Positions 36,423 through 48,623 of a stretch of DNA of 64,000 bases are shown piece after piece. The notes beneath the pieces were generated by a model. That model saw nothing but the letters and a program-made list of their open reading frames with translations, ran no database searches and was not told the origin of the DNA. The stretch covers positions 78,501,501 to 78,565,500 of the forward strand of contig OX465601.1 in the NCBI GenBank assembly GCA_950022295.1. The letters are read 5' to 3'. Every line of letters begins with the position of its first letter. The first letter of the stretch is position 1. Source of the DNA: Bromus sterilis (Eukaryota; Streptophyta; Magnoliopsida; Poales; Poaceae). Position numbers and translations under genes: made by a program.

Positions 36423-36639
36423 ATATAATATGGACGCCACTGGCCGGCGACCGCGCGCTTTGGAGAGGCTTCCAGCGGCCGGCCTAAAAAAGGAAGGATC
36501 CCCCACCTGTCGCTTTCACCATCTGGAAAAGGAAAAAAGGGAGCCCCACCTGTCGTTTTCTCCCCCCCAACCACTGTTCTTTTTGTCGTTATCCCCAAGA
36601 CCCAACCACCGCCCGCCCCCCTACAAATCCCCGTCCTAG

Positions 36640-38054
36640 CCCAATCCTCTCCCAGAAAAACCCTACCTCTCTTTTCCCACTCTTCCTCCCCACCAGCCGC
36701 CGCACTACATGTAAGAACATGCACACATCATAGTAGAAACCAGGCAAGAAATCCATCCCTAAAGAAACCCCCAACAAGAAGATCAAAAGCATGGAGAGGA
36801 TCTGACAACTTTTTTGAATCTCCCCCAACGAAAGGCAACAGCAAAATCACAAGATCTGCTGCTGGAAATCTGCCTAGCAGTAGTGATTTCTGGGTGAACG
36901 AAAACTTATAGCAAAAAGAGAGTTTCTTCCATCTCCTCTGATTTGCAGGCAAGTTTTTGGTCTGTGGCCACAATTCCAAGATTTTCTCTCTTTTTGTTGC
37001 TTGCTTAGATTCTTCCCCCTTGAGTCTTGTTGCATCTCCATCTCCCCCTCCTGTGTGATCTTGTTCCTACTCTTGTTAATCTTGCCTACCTTCTCTGTGT
37101 CCTAATTTGTACAACTGCTACAAAAAAACATGAATATTCATATAAGTGCCTGATTTTTTCGCAGTTGGCAATGAAAAAAAAATCCAATTTTGTGTAATAC
37201 ATTGCACTATTATTAGGGCAGCAGATAAAAAGTAGCAATGCTTGTTTCCAGCAAATAAGATGTTGGCAATAATAACCAGTATATGTCACTGTGATTGGGA
37301 GTGAACCAACTTGCTTTCCATCCCCTGAATTTGTGCAAAACAGCTATATGTGTGCAGGGAGGGGGAGGGGAAGGTAGAAGATATAAGTTGCTTGTTTCGT
37401 TTCACGTACAACGTATATAAGTTGCTTGTACATCATCTTTCTATTGCAGAAAATAATACAAAGCGAACAATATAGTGTGCAATTCTACCTGACCTGAAGG
37501 CATGTATAATACAGTGTGCATTTTTAGGGGGGACAAAAAAATAACAATGCTTGTTTCCACTGCAAAGATGTTGAAATAACTAGTAAAAGTATTGCTTTTA
37601 TTCTGGGATGAACCAACTTGCTTTCCATCCCGTGAATTTGTGCAAAACGGCTATATGTGTGCAGGGAGGGAGAGGAAAACTAAAACATATAAGTTGCTTG
37701 TTTTGTTTACCTGAACCTCTTGTCGCTTTCTCTGTTGATCAGACTGTCGGATCCTTTAGGTGCGGACCTGCCCCCTGTTGAAATTAGAATGCACAGTCAG
37801 TGGAAAATGTTGTTGTTTTTGTTGTGTGAAAATTTCCCCTGTGTTGTTGTTTGGAAGTCATGATATAAAATGCTAATTGGGTTTAGAATTATGATGAAAA
37901 CAATCGCTGGTATGCTCACATTGTTTTTTAGTTTCTTTTTTTTACTCTTGTTGATTTGTCTTTTGTGATCAAAAACCAATCCCTGTTTTATTTTCTCCCT
38001 GTAAGCAAATTTGTAAATTTGTGACACGTGTTTTCCCTTGATTTTTGCAGGTAT
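36640..38054 (+). promoter_or_regulatory. Leader region of the transposase gene with a probable 5' UTR intron
   Basis: 36480-36720 is pyrimidine-rich and promoter/leader-like. The transposase ATG (38055) follows directly after a good acceptor (TTTTTGCAG, ending 38050), so an upstream non-coding exon and a first intron of up to about 1.3 kb are likely. Between 37140 and 37700 two related copies of a block occur (TTGCTTTCCATCCC...GTGTGCAGGGAGGG), so part of the intron is duplicated. Exact donor not assigned. Confidence 0.45.
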
Positions 38055-40629
38055 ATGGCTGGTTTTGATCTGAACATTGTCCCTGATGAAGATGTTGATG
38101 TCCCAGCATTCTGCACGCAAGCCCCGCCTCTTTGTTTCCCTACGTCAATTGAAGGTGTTGGCGAGTCGCCCGACTTGGTTGGCGATTTGCAACCTGACCC
38201 TGCCCCTGAAGTGTTGGGCGTCAAGTTCCATCTTGCTCCTCCCCCCTTGTCTGATGCGGCCGAAACTGAAACTGTTGCTAATGGTGATACAACCCAAAAT
38301 GCAACCGTTCCGACAGATGTGCCTGATGGTATGCAACCTTTGCGGGATGGGGTGATGCTGAGGTATGGTCCACCCCCAAAGAGCTTTTTGTTGGCTTTGA
38401 GTTTGATTCACTACGAGATGCGAGGATGCACTACAATGCTTATGCTCTGAAGCTGGGTTTCTCCATAAAATCCAACACTTCGAGGCGCTCTGCCTACACA
38501 GGTGTGCTTGAAAAGCAGACTTTCGTGTGCAACAAATCAAGGAAGCCGCGCAACGATGATGTGGTTGAACTCAGTGTTGCAGACCCTGCAGGGACGGACA
38601 CTGACAGTGATGATGTTGGTGATGCTGCGGTAAGGTGTGCGAGTTCAGGCTCGAAGAAGGCTTTGTTAAACAGCAATCCGAAGAAAAGGAGAAGGGAGTT
38701 CATCAAGCAGACGAATTGCAAAGCAAAAATGAGAGTGAAGCTGACTGCCAATAAGTGGGTTGTCACCGGGTTTGTTGCTGAGCACAACCATGATCTGGTT
38801 GACAAACCATCTCTCTCTAAGTACCTTCGATCTCACCAGGGGATCCCGGAGGAAGAGAAACATTTCCTTAAGATTCTTCATGATTGTAACATGGAAACTG
38901 GTCGTATGATGACTGTCATATCAAGATTCTATGGTGATGATGCTATTGTGCCGTACACGACGCAAAGTATAAGCAACATGAGGACTGAACTTAGGAAGTC
39001 TGAAGCAAAAGAAGGGGATCTTGCAGAGACAATTGCCTATTTCGATGAGTTGCGGGTAGATGACCATAACTTCTTTTACAAAATTAAGTACGATGCTCTT
39101 GACAAGTTGAGAATGTGTTTTGGGTGGATGGGAGAGCTCGTGAGACATACACAAAAGCTTATCATGACTGTGTTTCGTTTGACACGACCTACTTGACCAA
39201 CATGTATAACATGCCGTTTGCTCCCTTTGTTGGTATTAACAAGCATGGGCAATCTTTTATGTTGGGTTGTGGTTTTGTGCGCCAGGAGCTTGCAACCAGT
39301 TTCGATTGGCTGTTCAAGGCGTTCCTTGATGCAATGCATGGAAAAGTCCCGCTCAATATAATCACTGACCAGGATGTTTCAATGAAGAAGTCGGTAAAAG
39401 ACATTTTCCCCAACACAATTCATCGTTGTTGCCGTTGGCACATAATGAAAAAAGCACAAGAGAAATTGGGCGCTTTCCTTGCTAAGAGACCTGAGTTGGC
39501 AAAAGATTTTAATGAATGCATAGACTGTAGCATGACGCCGCCTGAGTTTGAGCATAGGTGGGCTGCTTTGGTTGAGAAACACAACATTGGTGACAATCCA
39601 CATTTTGCTGACTTGTATGAGATTCGAGAGCAATGGGTCCCTTGCTACTTCAGGCAATGTTTCTTCCCCTTCTTGCAGTCAACACAACGGAGTGAGGGCT
39701 TCAATGCTGTCCTTAAGAGATATGTTAACCCTCATAATTCGGTGCTCAACTTTGTGAAGCAGTATAGGAAGATAAATGATAAGATATTGGTGAAAGAAGG
39801 TGGGAATGACTACCGGACAGATGAGCTTGAGCCCAGGACTTGGTCTCCTTTTCCAATTTAGAGGCAAGCTTTGCGGGTTTATACAAGGGATATCTACTAT
39901 AGGTGGCAGCATGAATTTGAGATGATTGGCAGATATAACGTTAGGCCACAAGGGGGGGACATGTTCCTGATTGTACCAAACAACACATATGCAGGTGTCT
40001 ACGGGCGGAGGTCATACATGGTTAAAGCTTGTGTGAGTGAGCAATATTATTTTTGTGAATGTTGTAAGATACTCAGGGATGGTTTGATTTGTGTACACAT
40101 ATTGAAGGTGTTTACCCATCTGGGGATTGATGAGATGCCGGTGAATTATATTCTGCCCAGGTGGACACCGAATGCAATACCAGGGGCTGAACCGTGTGCT
40201 GCTGAAGGTGTTGACGTGATGCCTCCGGAGTCGGCTGAGCAACTTAGGCTTGCTTCACTTTCTGCCATGTTTGGTAGGCTTGCTAAAATGGGCAGTCGTT
40301 GTGATGAGAGTGCAGCTCTATGTAGGTCCTATGGCCGGTCGCTGGAGACTGAGCTAAGGCAACTTGGAAAAGTGAAGAAGAAAAAGAAAACTGCAGCACT
40401 AGTGAACCCTGTTGTGTTTGCCCCTACTGAAGCATCTGCTGGTGAACCTACTGCTGGCCCTGCACGTGTGCGCAACCCACCGAAATCGTCTACTAAAGGG
40501 AGGAAAAAGGACAAACGGTTTGGATCAGCGATTGAGTTGCGTCCAAAGAGGGCAGTAACTTGTGGAACATGTGGTTTGAAAGGCCACAATGCTGGAACTT
40601 GTTCCTCGCGGTTGAACCAGAGTTTGTGA
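38055..40629 (+). pseudogene. MULE transposase with FAR1 DNA-binding domain, two frameshifts and one stop
   Basis: The enzyme would cut and join element ends. Start MAGFDLNIVPDED follows an intron acceptor. In order: an acidic N-terminus; a FAR1-type domain (DSLRDARMHYNAYALKLGFS to WVVTGFVAEHNHDL); the DDE transposase core with first Asp in SFDTTYLTNMYN, second in NIITDQDVSMKKS and Glu in STQRSEGFN; a SWIM zinc finger (FCECC...CVH); and a C-terminal CCHC knuckle (CGTCGLKGHNAGTC). Reading frame drops by one base near 38360-38375 and again at about 39108-39112, and TAG interrupts at 39859-39861. Each shift fits a one-base deletion. With those allowed the protein would be about 858 residues. Domesticated FAR1/FHY3 genes share this layout, but the damage and the element ends argue for a transposon copy. 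Confidence 0.9.
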
Positions 40630-40826
40630 TCTCTTTTGGAAACATTACGGCGGCAGCAGCAGCAGAAGTGAAGAACAAAAAAAGATGGCGAAAATGTGTT
40701 CTAGCAGCAGAAGTGAAGAACAAAGAAGAATCTATTTGCGTTGTGATTTTTTTTGCTAGTTTCAGCTGTATTGAGACTGCATGCTTTTTTTGTAACAGTT
40801 TTTTGTAACAGTTGCTGATAGAATGA

Positions 40827-43800
40827 TTAAAAACTAGGGACGGAGAAAGGCTTGTATGGTACCTTCTTTATGTTCAACATTCGTCTCCAGTTTACGTCGT
40901 TGTGATTACTATCCAGCCACTTTGCAACCATCAGCTTCCTTATGGCTGGAATGTTTTCATGGCTGTATTCTGGAAGAATTCTTCCCATCCACTCTTGAAT
41001 GTTGTATAGCATGTAGATCCCGCAATCAACTCTGCGTTTTTTAAATGTATTGTGATGTCAGTAGAACAAACAGCGTGCGAAAGAACATCATGAAAAAAAC
41101 ATCAGCACCCCCCGTCGCGGCGACTTGAGCCGTGGGGGTGAGCGACTTCCTATCGGTTTGTGTGGGCGATTTTGGTTTTTCCGTATGGCGCCCCCATCGC
41201 GGCGACCTGAGCCGTGGGGGTGAGCGACTTCATATCGGTTTGTGTGGGAGATTTTGGTTTTTCCGTATGGCGCCCCCCGTCGCGGCGACTTGAGCCGTGG
41301 GGGTGAGCGACTTCGTGTCGGTTTGGTGGGCGGTTTGGTTTTTCCGTATGACGCCCCCCGTCGCGGCGACTTGAGCCGTGGGGGTGAGCGACTTCGTGTC
41401 GGTTGGGTGGGCGATTTTGCTTTTTCCGTATGGCACACCCCGTCGCGGCGACTTGAGCCGTGGGGGTGAGCGACTTCGTGTCAGTTGGGTGGGCGATTTT
41501 GCTTTTTCCGTATGGCACACCCCGTCGCGGCGACTTGAGCCGTGGGGGTGAGCGACTTCCTATCGGTTTGTGTGGATGATTTTGATTTTTCCGTATGGCG
41601 CCCCCCGTTGCGGCGACCTGAGCCATGGGGGTGAGCGACTTCGTATCGGTTTGTGTGGGCGATTTTGGTTTTTCCGTATGGCGCCCCCCGTCGCGGCGAC
41701 TTGAGCCGTGGGGGTGAGTGACTTCCTATCAGTTTGTGTGGGCGATTTTGGTTTTTCCGTATGGCGCCCCCCGTCGCGGCGACCTGAGCCGTGGGGGTGA
41801 GCGACTTCGTATCGGTTTGTGTGGGCGATTTTGGTTTTTCCGTATGGCGCCCCCCGTCGCGGCGACTTGAGCCGTGGGGGTGAGCGACTTCGTATCGGTT
41901 TGTGTGGGCGATTTTGGTTTTTCTGTATGGCGCCCCCCGTCGCGGCGACTTGAGCCGTGGGGGTGAGCGACTTCGTGTCGGTTTGTGTGGGCGTTTTTGG
42001 TTTTTCCGTATGGCGCCCCCGTCGCGACGACTTGAGCCGTGGGTGTGAGCGACTTCGTGTCGGTTTGTGTGGGCGATTTTGGTTTTTCCGTATGTCACCC
42101 CCCGTCGCGGCGACTTGAGCCGTGGGGGTGAGCGACTTCGTGTCGGTTGGGTGGGCGGTTTTGGTTTTTCCGTATGGCGCCCCCCGTCGCAGCGACTTGA
42201 GCCGTGGGGGTGAGCGACTTCGTATCGGTTGGGTGGGCGATTTTGGTTTTTCCGTATGGCGCCCCCGTCGCGGCGACTTGAGCCGTGGGTGTGAGCGACT
42301 TCGTGTCGGTTTGTGTGGGCGATTTTGGTTTTTCCGTATGGCGCCCCCGTCGCGACGACTTGAGCCGTGGGTGTGAGCGACTTCGTGTCGGTTGGGTGGG
42401 CGGTTTTTGGTTTTTCCGTATGGCGGTGGTGTGTGTGCGCTACTTGGTAGGGGACTAAGTATCTTTGGTTTATGAAATAAATGGTGGTATGGTCAAAAGA
42501 GACCGCCAACGTGGAAAGAAGATAAAACAAGTGTGTTTGTGGAAAGAAACTGCTGTGAAAAACAAGATGGTTGTGTTCTTGCCTGTTATTTTGCTTTGGA
42601 CATTTGATTTCCATGAGCGGCCAGTTGCTGATTTGCACGCTTGATCCGCTGTAGTGCTTGGCCCAGTTCTCCTTTATCCCATTGATTATTTTTGTTGCTG
42701 TCATCATGAGGTTTTTGTCTTCAAATGTCCTTGCAGAATCAAGAACTTCGAATCGCTTGTCTCTTATGTTCATCGCGAGTGCCCAGAAATGTCCCGTCTC
42801 CACCGGGTTGTTGCGGTCTAGTATTTCCAATAGTGGAAAGGTAACCTTGTATATGAATCAAAAAAGTGTGAGCGCGTTATGTGTTTTTCGAATTAAACTC
42901 GCTACGCAAAAAATAGGAGCGCTGGAAAAAAGAAAAAAGTTAACTTACTGCTTCGCATCGGCTGAGCTTCCTGGTTGGCCTGTGAAACCACTTGTCGATG
43001 TCAACTCTTTGGGTGCTGCCGTCTTGGAAAAAAGTCTGTTTATAGAAAAACAGAAGAAAGGTGAATTTTTAGTTCGAATGGCTATATTTATCCGAGAAAA
43101 GATCCCAGTAATCGCAAGAGCCTATATATATCCAGAGAATTGATATGATGTATGAATTCTGTAATTAAAATCCCTACATGCATATGATGTACTGAAAAAA
43201 ATGCATGTGTACTGTATGAATACATGCGTATGATGTGCTGAAAAAAATGCATGTAATTTGGAAAAAAAATGCTTACATCCATCCAGGGGATGCCTCTAAA
43301 CTGTTTTGCATATATGATTAAGAATTCATACATGTGTTCTGAGAAAAAAATTCCTACAAATAAAAATGCCTGTAATTTGGAAAAGATGCCTGCTGTACTT
43401 TCTGGATTTATAGTTAAAAGTTGTATAGTTATGTCTTTTGGGAGGGGGGCTAATCAGAAATCTTTAGGTGGGAAAAAATGTGTGATAGTGTTACTTACAT
43501 CGATTCTCAGTGGCATGACAACCCTTTTGGGGAATAGCTCTGATCCCCTAGATGCAGTTATCCCGATCTCGGCGACTTTGGCAGACAACTTCATTCTTGG
43601 TGCCATTGTGTTTGCGAGCTCATTGCATGTGACGTAGTAGTCGGAGTAATTGATTATAGGATCGCTGGGGGCCAAAAAAAGAACAAAATGACATAAGAGA
43701 AAGTCACGGATAGGCCAATGTAAAAAAGGAAAAAATGTTTAGTGTTGTGTGTCACACTTGCCTGTTTGTTTTCCCCCTGCCCCTCTTCTGAAGAAACTGA

Positions 43801-46552
43801 CAAACAACGTTGTATATGTCGTCAACTTCTTTTGAGCATTCGAATGGGTCCTTCCCTCCTGGGGGCATGTATGGGGACCTCATTGTTGCTGGTTGCCTCA
43901 CTACTCTCCTTTCGTGCCCGAGGAATATAGGTGCGTTTGATGAACTCCCTATGTTGTGAACTTCGTTTATTGATGGTTGTGGAGTGGTTTTTGTTGGCTC
44001 GTTTTCCTTTGCGCTTTCTTTCATTGCCTGCAGTCTTTTTCTTTCGCGGCATAGCTTCTCTGCCTCTTCACATGCTTTGTCGATCTCATCCGAGTCCAGG
44101 CCCCAGTCGTCGTCACTTTCTATCATGATTGTCTCAAGCTTGCGTGGCTCTATATTGGTTGACTTGCTCAGGGTCGTTTTGTTGCCTTCATCCCAATCGA
44201 TGTTCAAATTGAATGAAGGGAACTCTTGCTCTGGTCTCTCCGTGGGGGTTGTGCTTTGTCCAGGATTGGCCTGCATGTCTCTGATGCTTTTGGATAACTT
44301 CCGCCACACAATGTTTGTTGCCTCTGCTGATCTGGCTTTCGGTTGTGGTTTTGGTAATCCGGGTGGTGGGCACGACTTGGTTGTTGGAGCTGATGAAACT
44401 TCTGTCCTCATTGGTGTGTTATGTCTTGTCGGTGTATCCGCCGACCTGATAATCTGTGCTACTGCCTGTGTAGGGTTGGGTGTCACAATGAATGACGTTT
44501 GCATTGTCCTCGTTATTACATCCATTTGTGATTCCTCTTGCTGGACGCCACTCCCCCTATTTTGAGCACCCTCTGCATTCCGGGCGAGCGGTGCCGCGAC
44601 ACTGATCGGCGTCGCGTCGTGGATTACACCTCCCTGTGCTTCCTTTTGTCCGTTCAGTCTGCTCGGGGGTGTGTACTGAGTGATAATGTTGTTGCTCACC
44701 TCCTCTCCCTGGTTAGTGTGTAACTCGTTATTTTGACAAGCAACCCTCCCTTCTGGTGAGTGCTCTGGGTTTTTTGGTTCTGGACTAGCAACATTGAATT
44801 CATCTGAGGAGCGCCCGCTGCTTGGTGTGTTGTGCCTACCATCAGCTGCTGAACTCTTTTCGCTGTCAACTTCATCCTCGTCCATCCCTCCATCATGCTC
44901 AGATTCGCTTGCTGTTGTGGGTTCTCTTCTATACCTCTTGTTGGAGCTTCTTTTTGAGACACCAGAATCGTGGCAGTCAAGTTTGCCAACCTCCTTGATG
45001 AATTCCGCAAATTTGTTGCTGATCTCTGTGCAAATGTTGGTTACAAGTGCTGATAGCTTCCTCTTTTTCTGAAAAAACAAGGGAAAATAAAACAACATAA
45101 AAATAAGATGTGTGAGGGGAAAATAAAATAGGAAACGGTAGGAAATTGTAATTTTGATTTTCGAGGGGTTGGGTGTGAGAGATACTTACTATGCGGTTGT
45201 ATGTTGAGGGGAGTTTTGAGGAGACGAATTTTTCAGCTTCCTCATGTCCCACGAAAAGTCCCTTGGCATTGCTTTTGCTGAAAGTGGATTTCAGCTGTAG
45301 TTGCGGATGGAGGCGCAAAAAGATGTAAAAGAATTGTTGTTAGTTGGGATAAAGCGGAATAACAAGAAAGAGTGTGGTTCCTTGTGTTGTTTTCGTGCTT
45401 ACCTTTAGTTGCCCGAATCCTCCTGGTTTCCTGTCGGCTTGCGCCACCTTCCCAATTAATTTACTATCCCATGCTTCGGCTCAGATTTGGCAAGTTGGGA
45501 CGTACATGTCCACTGCCAGAGAGTCTACATATAGTACCTGGTTTTTTGTGGTTAAGAGAAAGCATTTACGAAACGTTGATATATATATATATATATGATG
45601 AGATGGTGAGTTTCAAAAACAGCAAAAAGGAAAAAAAGGGGGCTCACCACTAGATGATGGACGCAGCAGCTGACGGACTTCTTCTTCCCCTCAGGCTTAG
45701 TGCTGATTTGATCTGCCTTGTTATGAATGGGCAGAAGTTGAGCCCCTTCACCTTTTCTAGTTTTGCGGCAATTGAGTAACACCTTGGGCTCACGTGCAAA
45801 CTGGTTGTCGGGCACATGAAGCAACTGACTGCTACTATAAGCCATGCGCGCATGAAGTCATCGTCGGCCTTCCCGTTCATATCTTTGATCATATTGCAGA
45901 AAGCTGATATCTCTGGGGCTGATCCGTTCTCGATGCCGAAAATCCCATTTATGAAAGCTATCGCCTCTCCATCCCAACCATATGCAACTTCCTCGCCTGA
46001 GTTGCGCAAACCGAACGTCTTCTGCACGCTTTCGGCCGTGACTGGTATCTCACCCCGTCCTTCGAAAACTAAGCACTCCTTGTCAGGCTCATATCTTTCC
46101 AACACCCACCTGCTGAGATCTGCTGGCATTGTGGATGCGCTGATTTTGAGAAGCCCTCCCAGGTCGTAATCCTCTATCAAATCCCTTTCATATTTGCTTA
46201 ATTCCTTGTTCAACTTAACAAGCCTCGCTGGGGATGCCCTGTTTCGTCCCTCCGGTACCTGCTTCTTCCTTGGGCGCCTGCCTACTTGTGCCCGCACTTC
46301 CCTGCTGGTGGCCATCGGTTGACCCGATGCCTCTCCCTGCAAGTTTAAAACACACATGACCGGCCGGTAAAAAAAATGGTATTAGGAAAAACATTTTTGC
46401 CAAATAAGGATTGAGGTAAAAAATATATATACAGAACTTCGTTTTGCGGATAAAAAAAGAGGAAGAAACATGCTGGCTAGCTGGCGTGTAGGTACCTTGC
46501 TGAGAAGCTGCGTTGTGTCGGTGGTCATGTTGCCTTCCTTCATCAAGCACAT
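40827..46552 (-). pseudogene. Ulp1-like (C48) cysteine-protease gene carried by the MULE, 9 exons
   Basis: Ulp1 proteases cleave SUMO from proteins. Exons in reading order: 46552-46496, 46336-45648, 45537-45403, 45294-45190, 45068-43762, 43664-43499, 43035-42949, 42845-42583, 41031-40827; together about 1000 codons. The catalytic residues are spread over the last two exons: His in ETGHFWALAMN, Asp in FEVLDSARTF, Gln in CPKQNN and Cys in VDCGIYMLYN. Two introns appear to use GC donors (after 43762 and after 42583). Exon 2 is 689 nt and has lost one base near 45715-45735; exon 3 has TGA at 45483-45481 within TCQI-AEAWDSK, explicable as CGA to TGA. The 435-codon middle exon is open, polar and probably disordered. 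The remaining protease domain is undamaged. Role in transposition is unknown. Confidence 0.82.
41107..42425. repeat. Minisatellite, 16 copies of an 82-84 bp unit, in the last Ulp1 intron
   Basis: Each unit contains GTCGCGGCGACTTGAGCCGT, then GGGGGTGAGCGACTTCGT and GATTTTGGTTTTTCCGTATG. Unit starts fall near 41111, 41196, 41278, 41360, 41442, 41524, 41606, 41689, 41772, 41855, 41938, 42020, 42103, 42185, 42267 and 42349. Copies differ by a few bases. Long minus-strand ORFs through it (up to 449 codons) arise because the unit happens to be stop-free; the protease splice sites place the array wholly inside an intron. Confidence 0.95.
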
Positions 46553-48148
46553 TTTTCCTTTGGGAAAAAAAGCACACAAAAAATGAGCATCTCATGAAAC
46601 TCGTGTGGCAAAAGCATAGAAAAACTCGTGAACATAAAATGTTCTTGATATGCACATTCTGAACAGATGAAAAAATGACTACACTCTTATATAGCAAAAA
46701 ATGTACATACTGAACAATAGAATTGCCTACACTAGTAGAGAGGATATGCACATCCTAAGAACAGATGAAAAAAATGCCTGCACTCTTATATAGCAAAAAA
46801 TGTACATCCTAGACATAAAAATTGTCTGCTCTAGTAGATGGGAATATACATCTTGAACAATAGAGATGCCTGCACTAGCAGCGAGCAAATATGTGATTTG
46901 CCTGAATCTATGACTGAAAGTTTCCTAGGAGAAGCACCCCCCCTTTGTCTGAGCCAGCCCTAATATGGACTTAATATGAGATTAACAGCGCGTATGTGCC
47001 TATTTTGGGGATTAACTTGCCTGCAACATCATGTAAAAAGCAGAGCATGAACAAAAATTGCCCCAACATATGTGCCTACTTTGAGATTAAACTTGCCTAC
47101 CAAAAACAATCGGGTACAGAAACCAGAGCACATTTAACTTGCCTGCAACACCATGTAAATAGACAGAGCATGAACAAAAAATTAACCCAGCATATAACCT
47201 CGGTGTGTGGCCTTACTGAAGCATATAACTGGGCGTGGCCGACAACATATGTGCCTATTTTGGGGATTAACTTGCCTGCAACGCCATGTAAAACACAAAG
47301 CATGAACATAAATTTTCCCCCCAGCATATATGCCTATTTTTGGATTAAACTTGCCTAAACCAGGCCGCAAAAAATGCTAGTCTGAGGAGGAAGTTGCCCA
47401 AAATATGTGCCCAGTTTTGGATGAACTGCCCCTGCAAAATCTCTCGATTCAGAGCGCGAAAACGCAGAGCATATCCTCGCCCCCAAATCTGTGCCCAAAA
47501 TGGATGCAAAATCTCTCGATTCAGAGGATGCAAAAATTCACGCGTCTCCAACATCCCCTCTCCCCTTACGGTCGCCGTGGATCTAGTCGTTCCGGTCTCC
47601 CCCTGTAGTTGGAATGAACATGCGCGTCCTCTCTCTCCCTCCCCCACCGCCGTAGATTTGCTATCCCCCCCACCGTGCCCCGCAGGAAAAGCCATCGAGC
47701 AACAAAAATAGGAGCGCCTACGACTCACCTGGTGGCCCGCTGTGTACATGTGGTTGTCGCCGGCGTTCGATCCCTTTCGCCGCGCCGCTCGGTCCTGTCC
47801 TCGCTAGCACGCGGCGACGGGGGTGCTCCTCTCGGTGTTTTTGTCGCCGCCGGTCGCGCGCCAGTCGATCGCTTCGTCGTCTTCAGTCGCGCGCGGGCCG
47901 TGCGCCCCCGTCGTCGTCGACGAACCCTAGCACAAATATCGCTGCTCCCCCTGCGGCGAGAGGATGGAGGAGTGGAGGGGAACGAGTGAGACTTGGCGAA
48001 GCGGTGGCACAAAATTCGAAACGCCCCCCACGGTCGGTCCTTCCCTCGTGTCCCCTTTACACGTGTCACTGGATGCGTTGTATCGTGCGGTCGGCGTTCG
48101 ACCGCTCGTTCTAGCGCGATCGCGCGCGCTTGCCGGCCAGCGATTGGG
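46553..48148 (-). promoter_or_regulatory. Upstream region of the Ulp1-like gene, with degenerate repeats
   Basis: 46640-46880 holds two to three diverged copies of a block of about 105 bp (ATGCACATCC...CTTATATAGCAAAAAATGTA). 46990-47350 holds about four diverged copies of a block with TTAACTTGCCTGCAAC and AGCATGAACA. 47560-48140 is GC-rich and reaches the right terminal repeat. TATATAGC within the first set could serve as TATA boxes for the minus-strand gene. No other gene is seen. Confidence 0.5.
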
Positions 48149-48157
48149 ATATAATAT

Positions 48158-48623
48158 ATATTTTGCAGATTATTTTTCAGGAATGGATCCGACTCTATGA
48201 CTGGCGGTTCTCTTGCATTAAAATTAAAGCGCGCAGATGAATGGTGAATTAGGCGTTCGGGCGGCCAAGCCACTCGAACTCGTGTAGTGAGTATCATTTC
48301 CTATTTTTTAACCACGTGAATTAATACGAAGCAAAGCGGATCAACGCAGACTAGATGAGTCGCCGTGTTGACGTTGCCCTAAATTTATCTGAAAAAATAG
48401 TCGTCCTAAATCAGCTAAATTTCGTACAAACCCGGCCGGAGAAGCAAGCAGGAGTCCATCGGCAACAAGGCAATGAAAGGATTGGCAAGGGCAAAAAGGA
48501 CGTGGAGAAAAGAATAGAGAACCAACCAACCAGCCAAAGCGACGCAAGCACTGACTGACTGAGGCGACCAAGCTTCTGGGCCACGCCGCCACAAAAGGCA
48601 AGGGAAAGAGAGCCTCGCCCTCG
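48158..48623 (+). promoter_or_regulatory. Promoter and 5' UTR region of the MSRA gene
   Basis: Only about 466 bp separate the MULE target duplication from the MSRA start codon. The region becomes GC-rich toward the ATG (GCCACGCCGCCAC, then AGAGAGCCTCGCCCTCG). I see no clear TATA box. The MULE has therefore set the distal limit of the native promoter. Confidence 0.5.

Larger units (their letters stand above)
36432..48148 (+). mobile_element. Mutator-like element (MULE), 11.7 kb, with transposase and Ulp1-like genes
   Basis: The 9-bp sequence ATATAATAT lies immediately on both sides (36423-36431 and 48149-48157), the duplication length made by MULEs. Inside each end there is a short imperfect inverted repeat: CACTGGCCGGCGACCGCGCG on the left against CGCTGGCCGGCAAGCGCGCG reverse-complemented from the right. 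The outermost six bases do not match, so the terminal inverted repeat is short or eroded. Two convergent genes fill the interior: a FAR1-type transposase on + and a Ulp1/C48-protease gene on -. This combination recalls the Ulp1-carrying (Kaonashi-type) MULEs described in plants. Both genes are damaged, so this copy is probably immobile unless helped. Confidence 0.8.

Noticed and set aside
41481..42830. 449-codon minus-strand ORF with a repetitive HEVAHPHGSSRRDGG-like protein
   Set aside because: It begins in the Ulp1 exon and then runs through the intron and minisatellite. The restored protease motif across the splice and the stop-free composition of the unit show it is not a protein.
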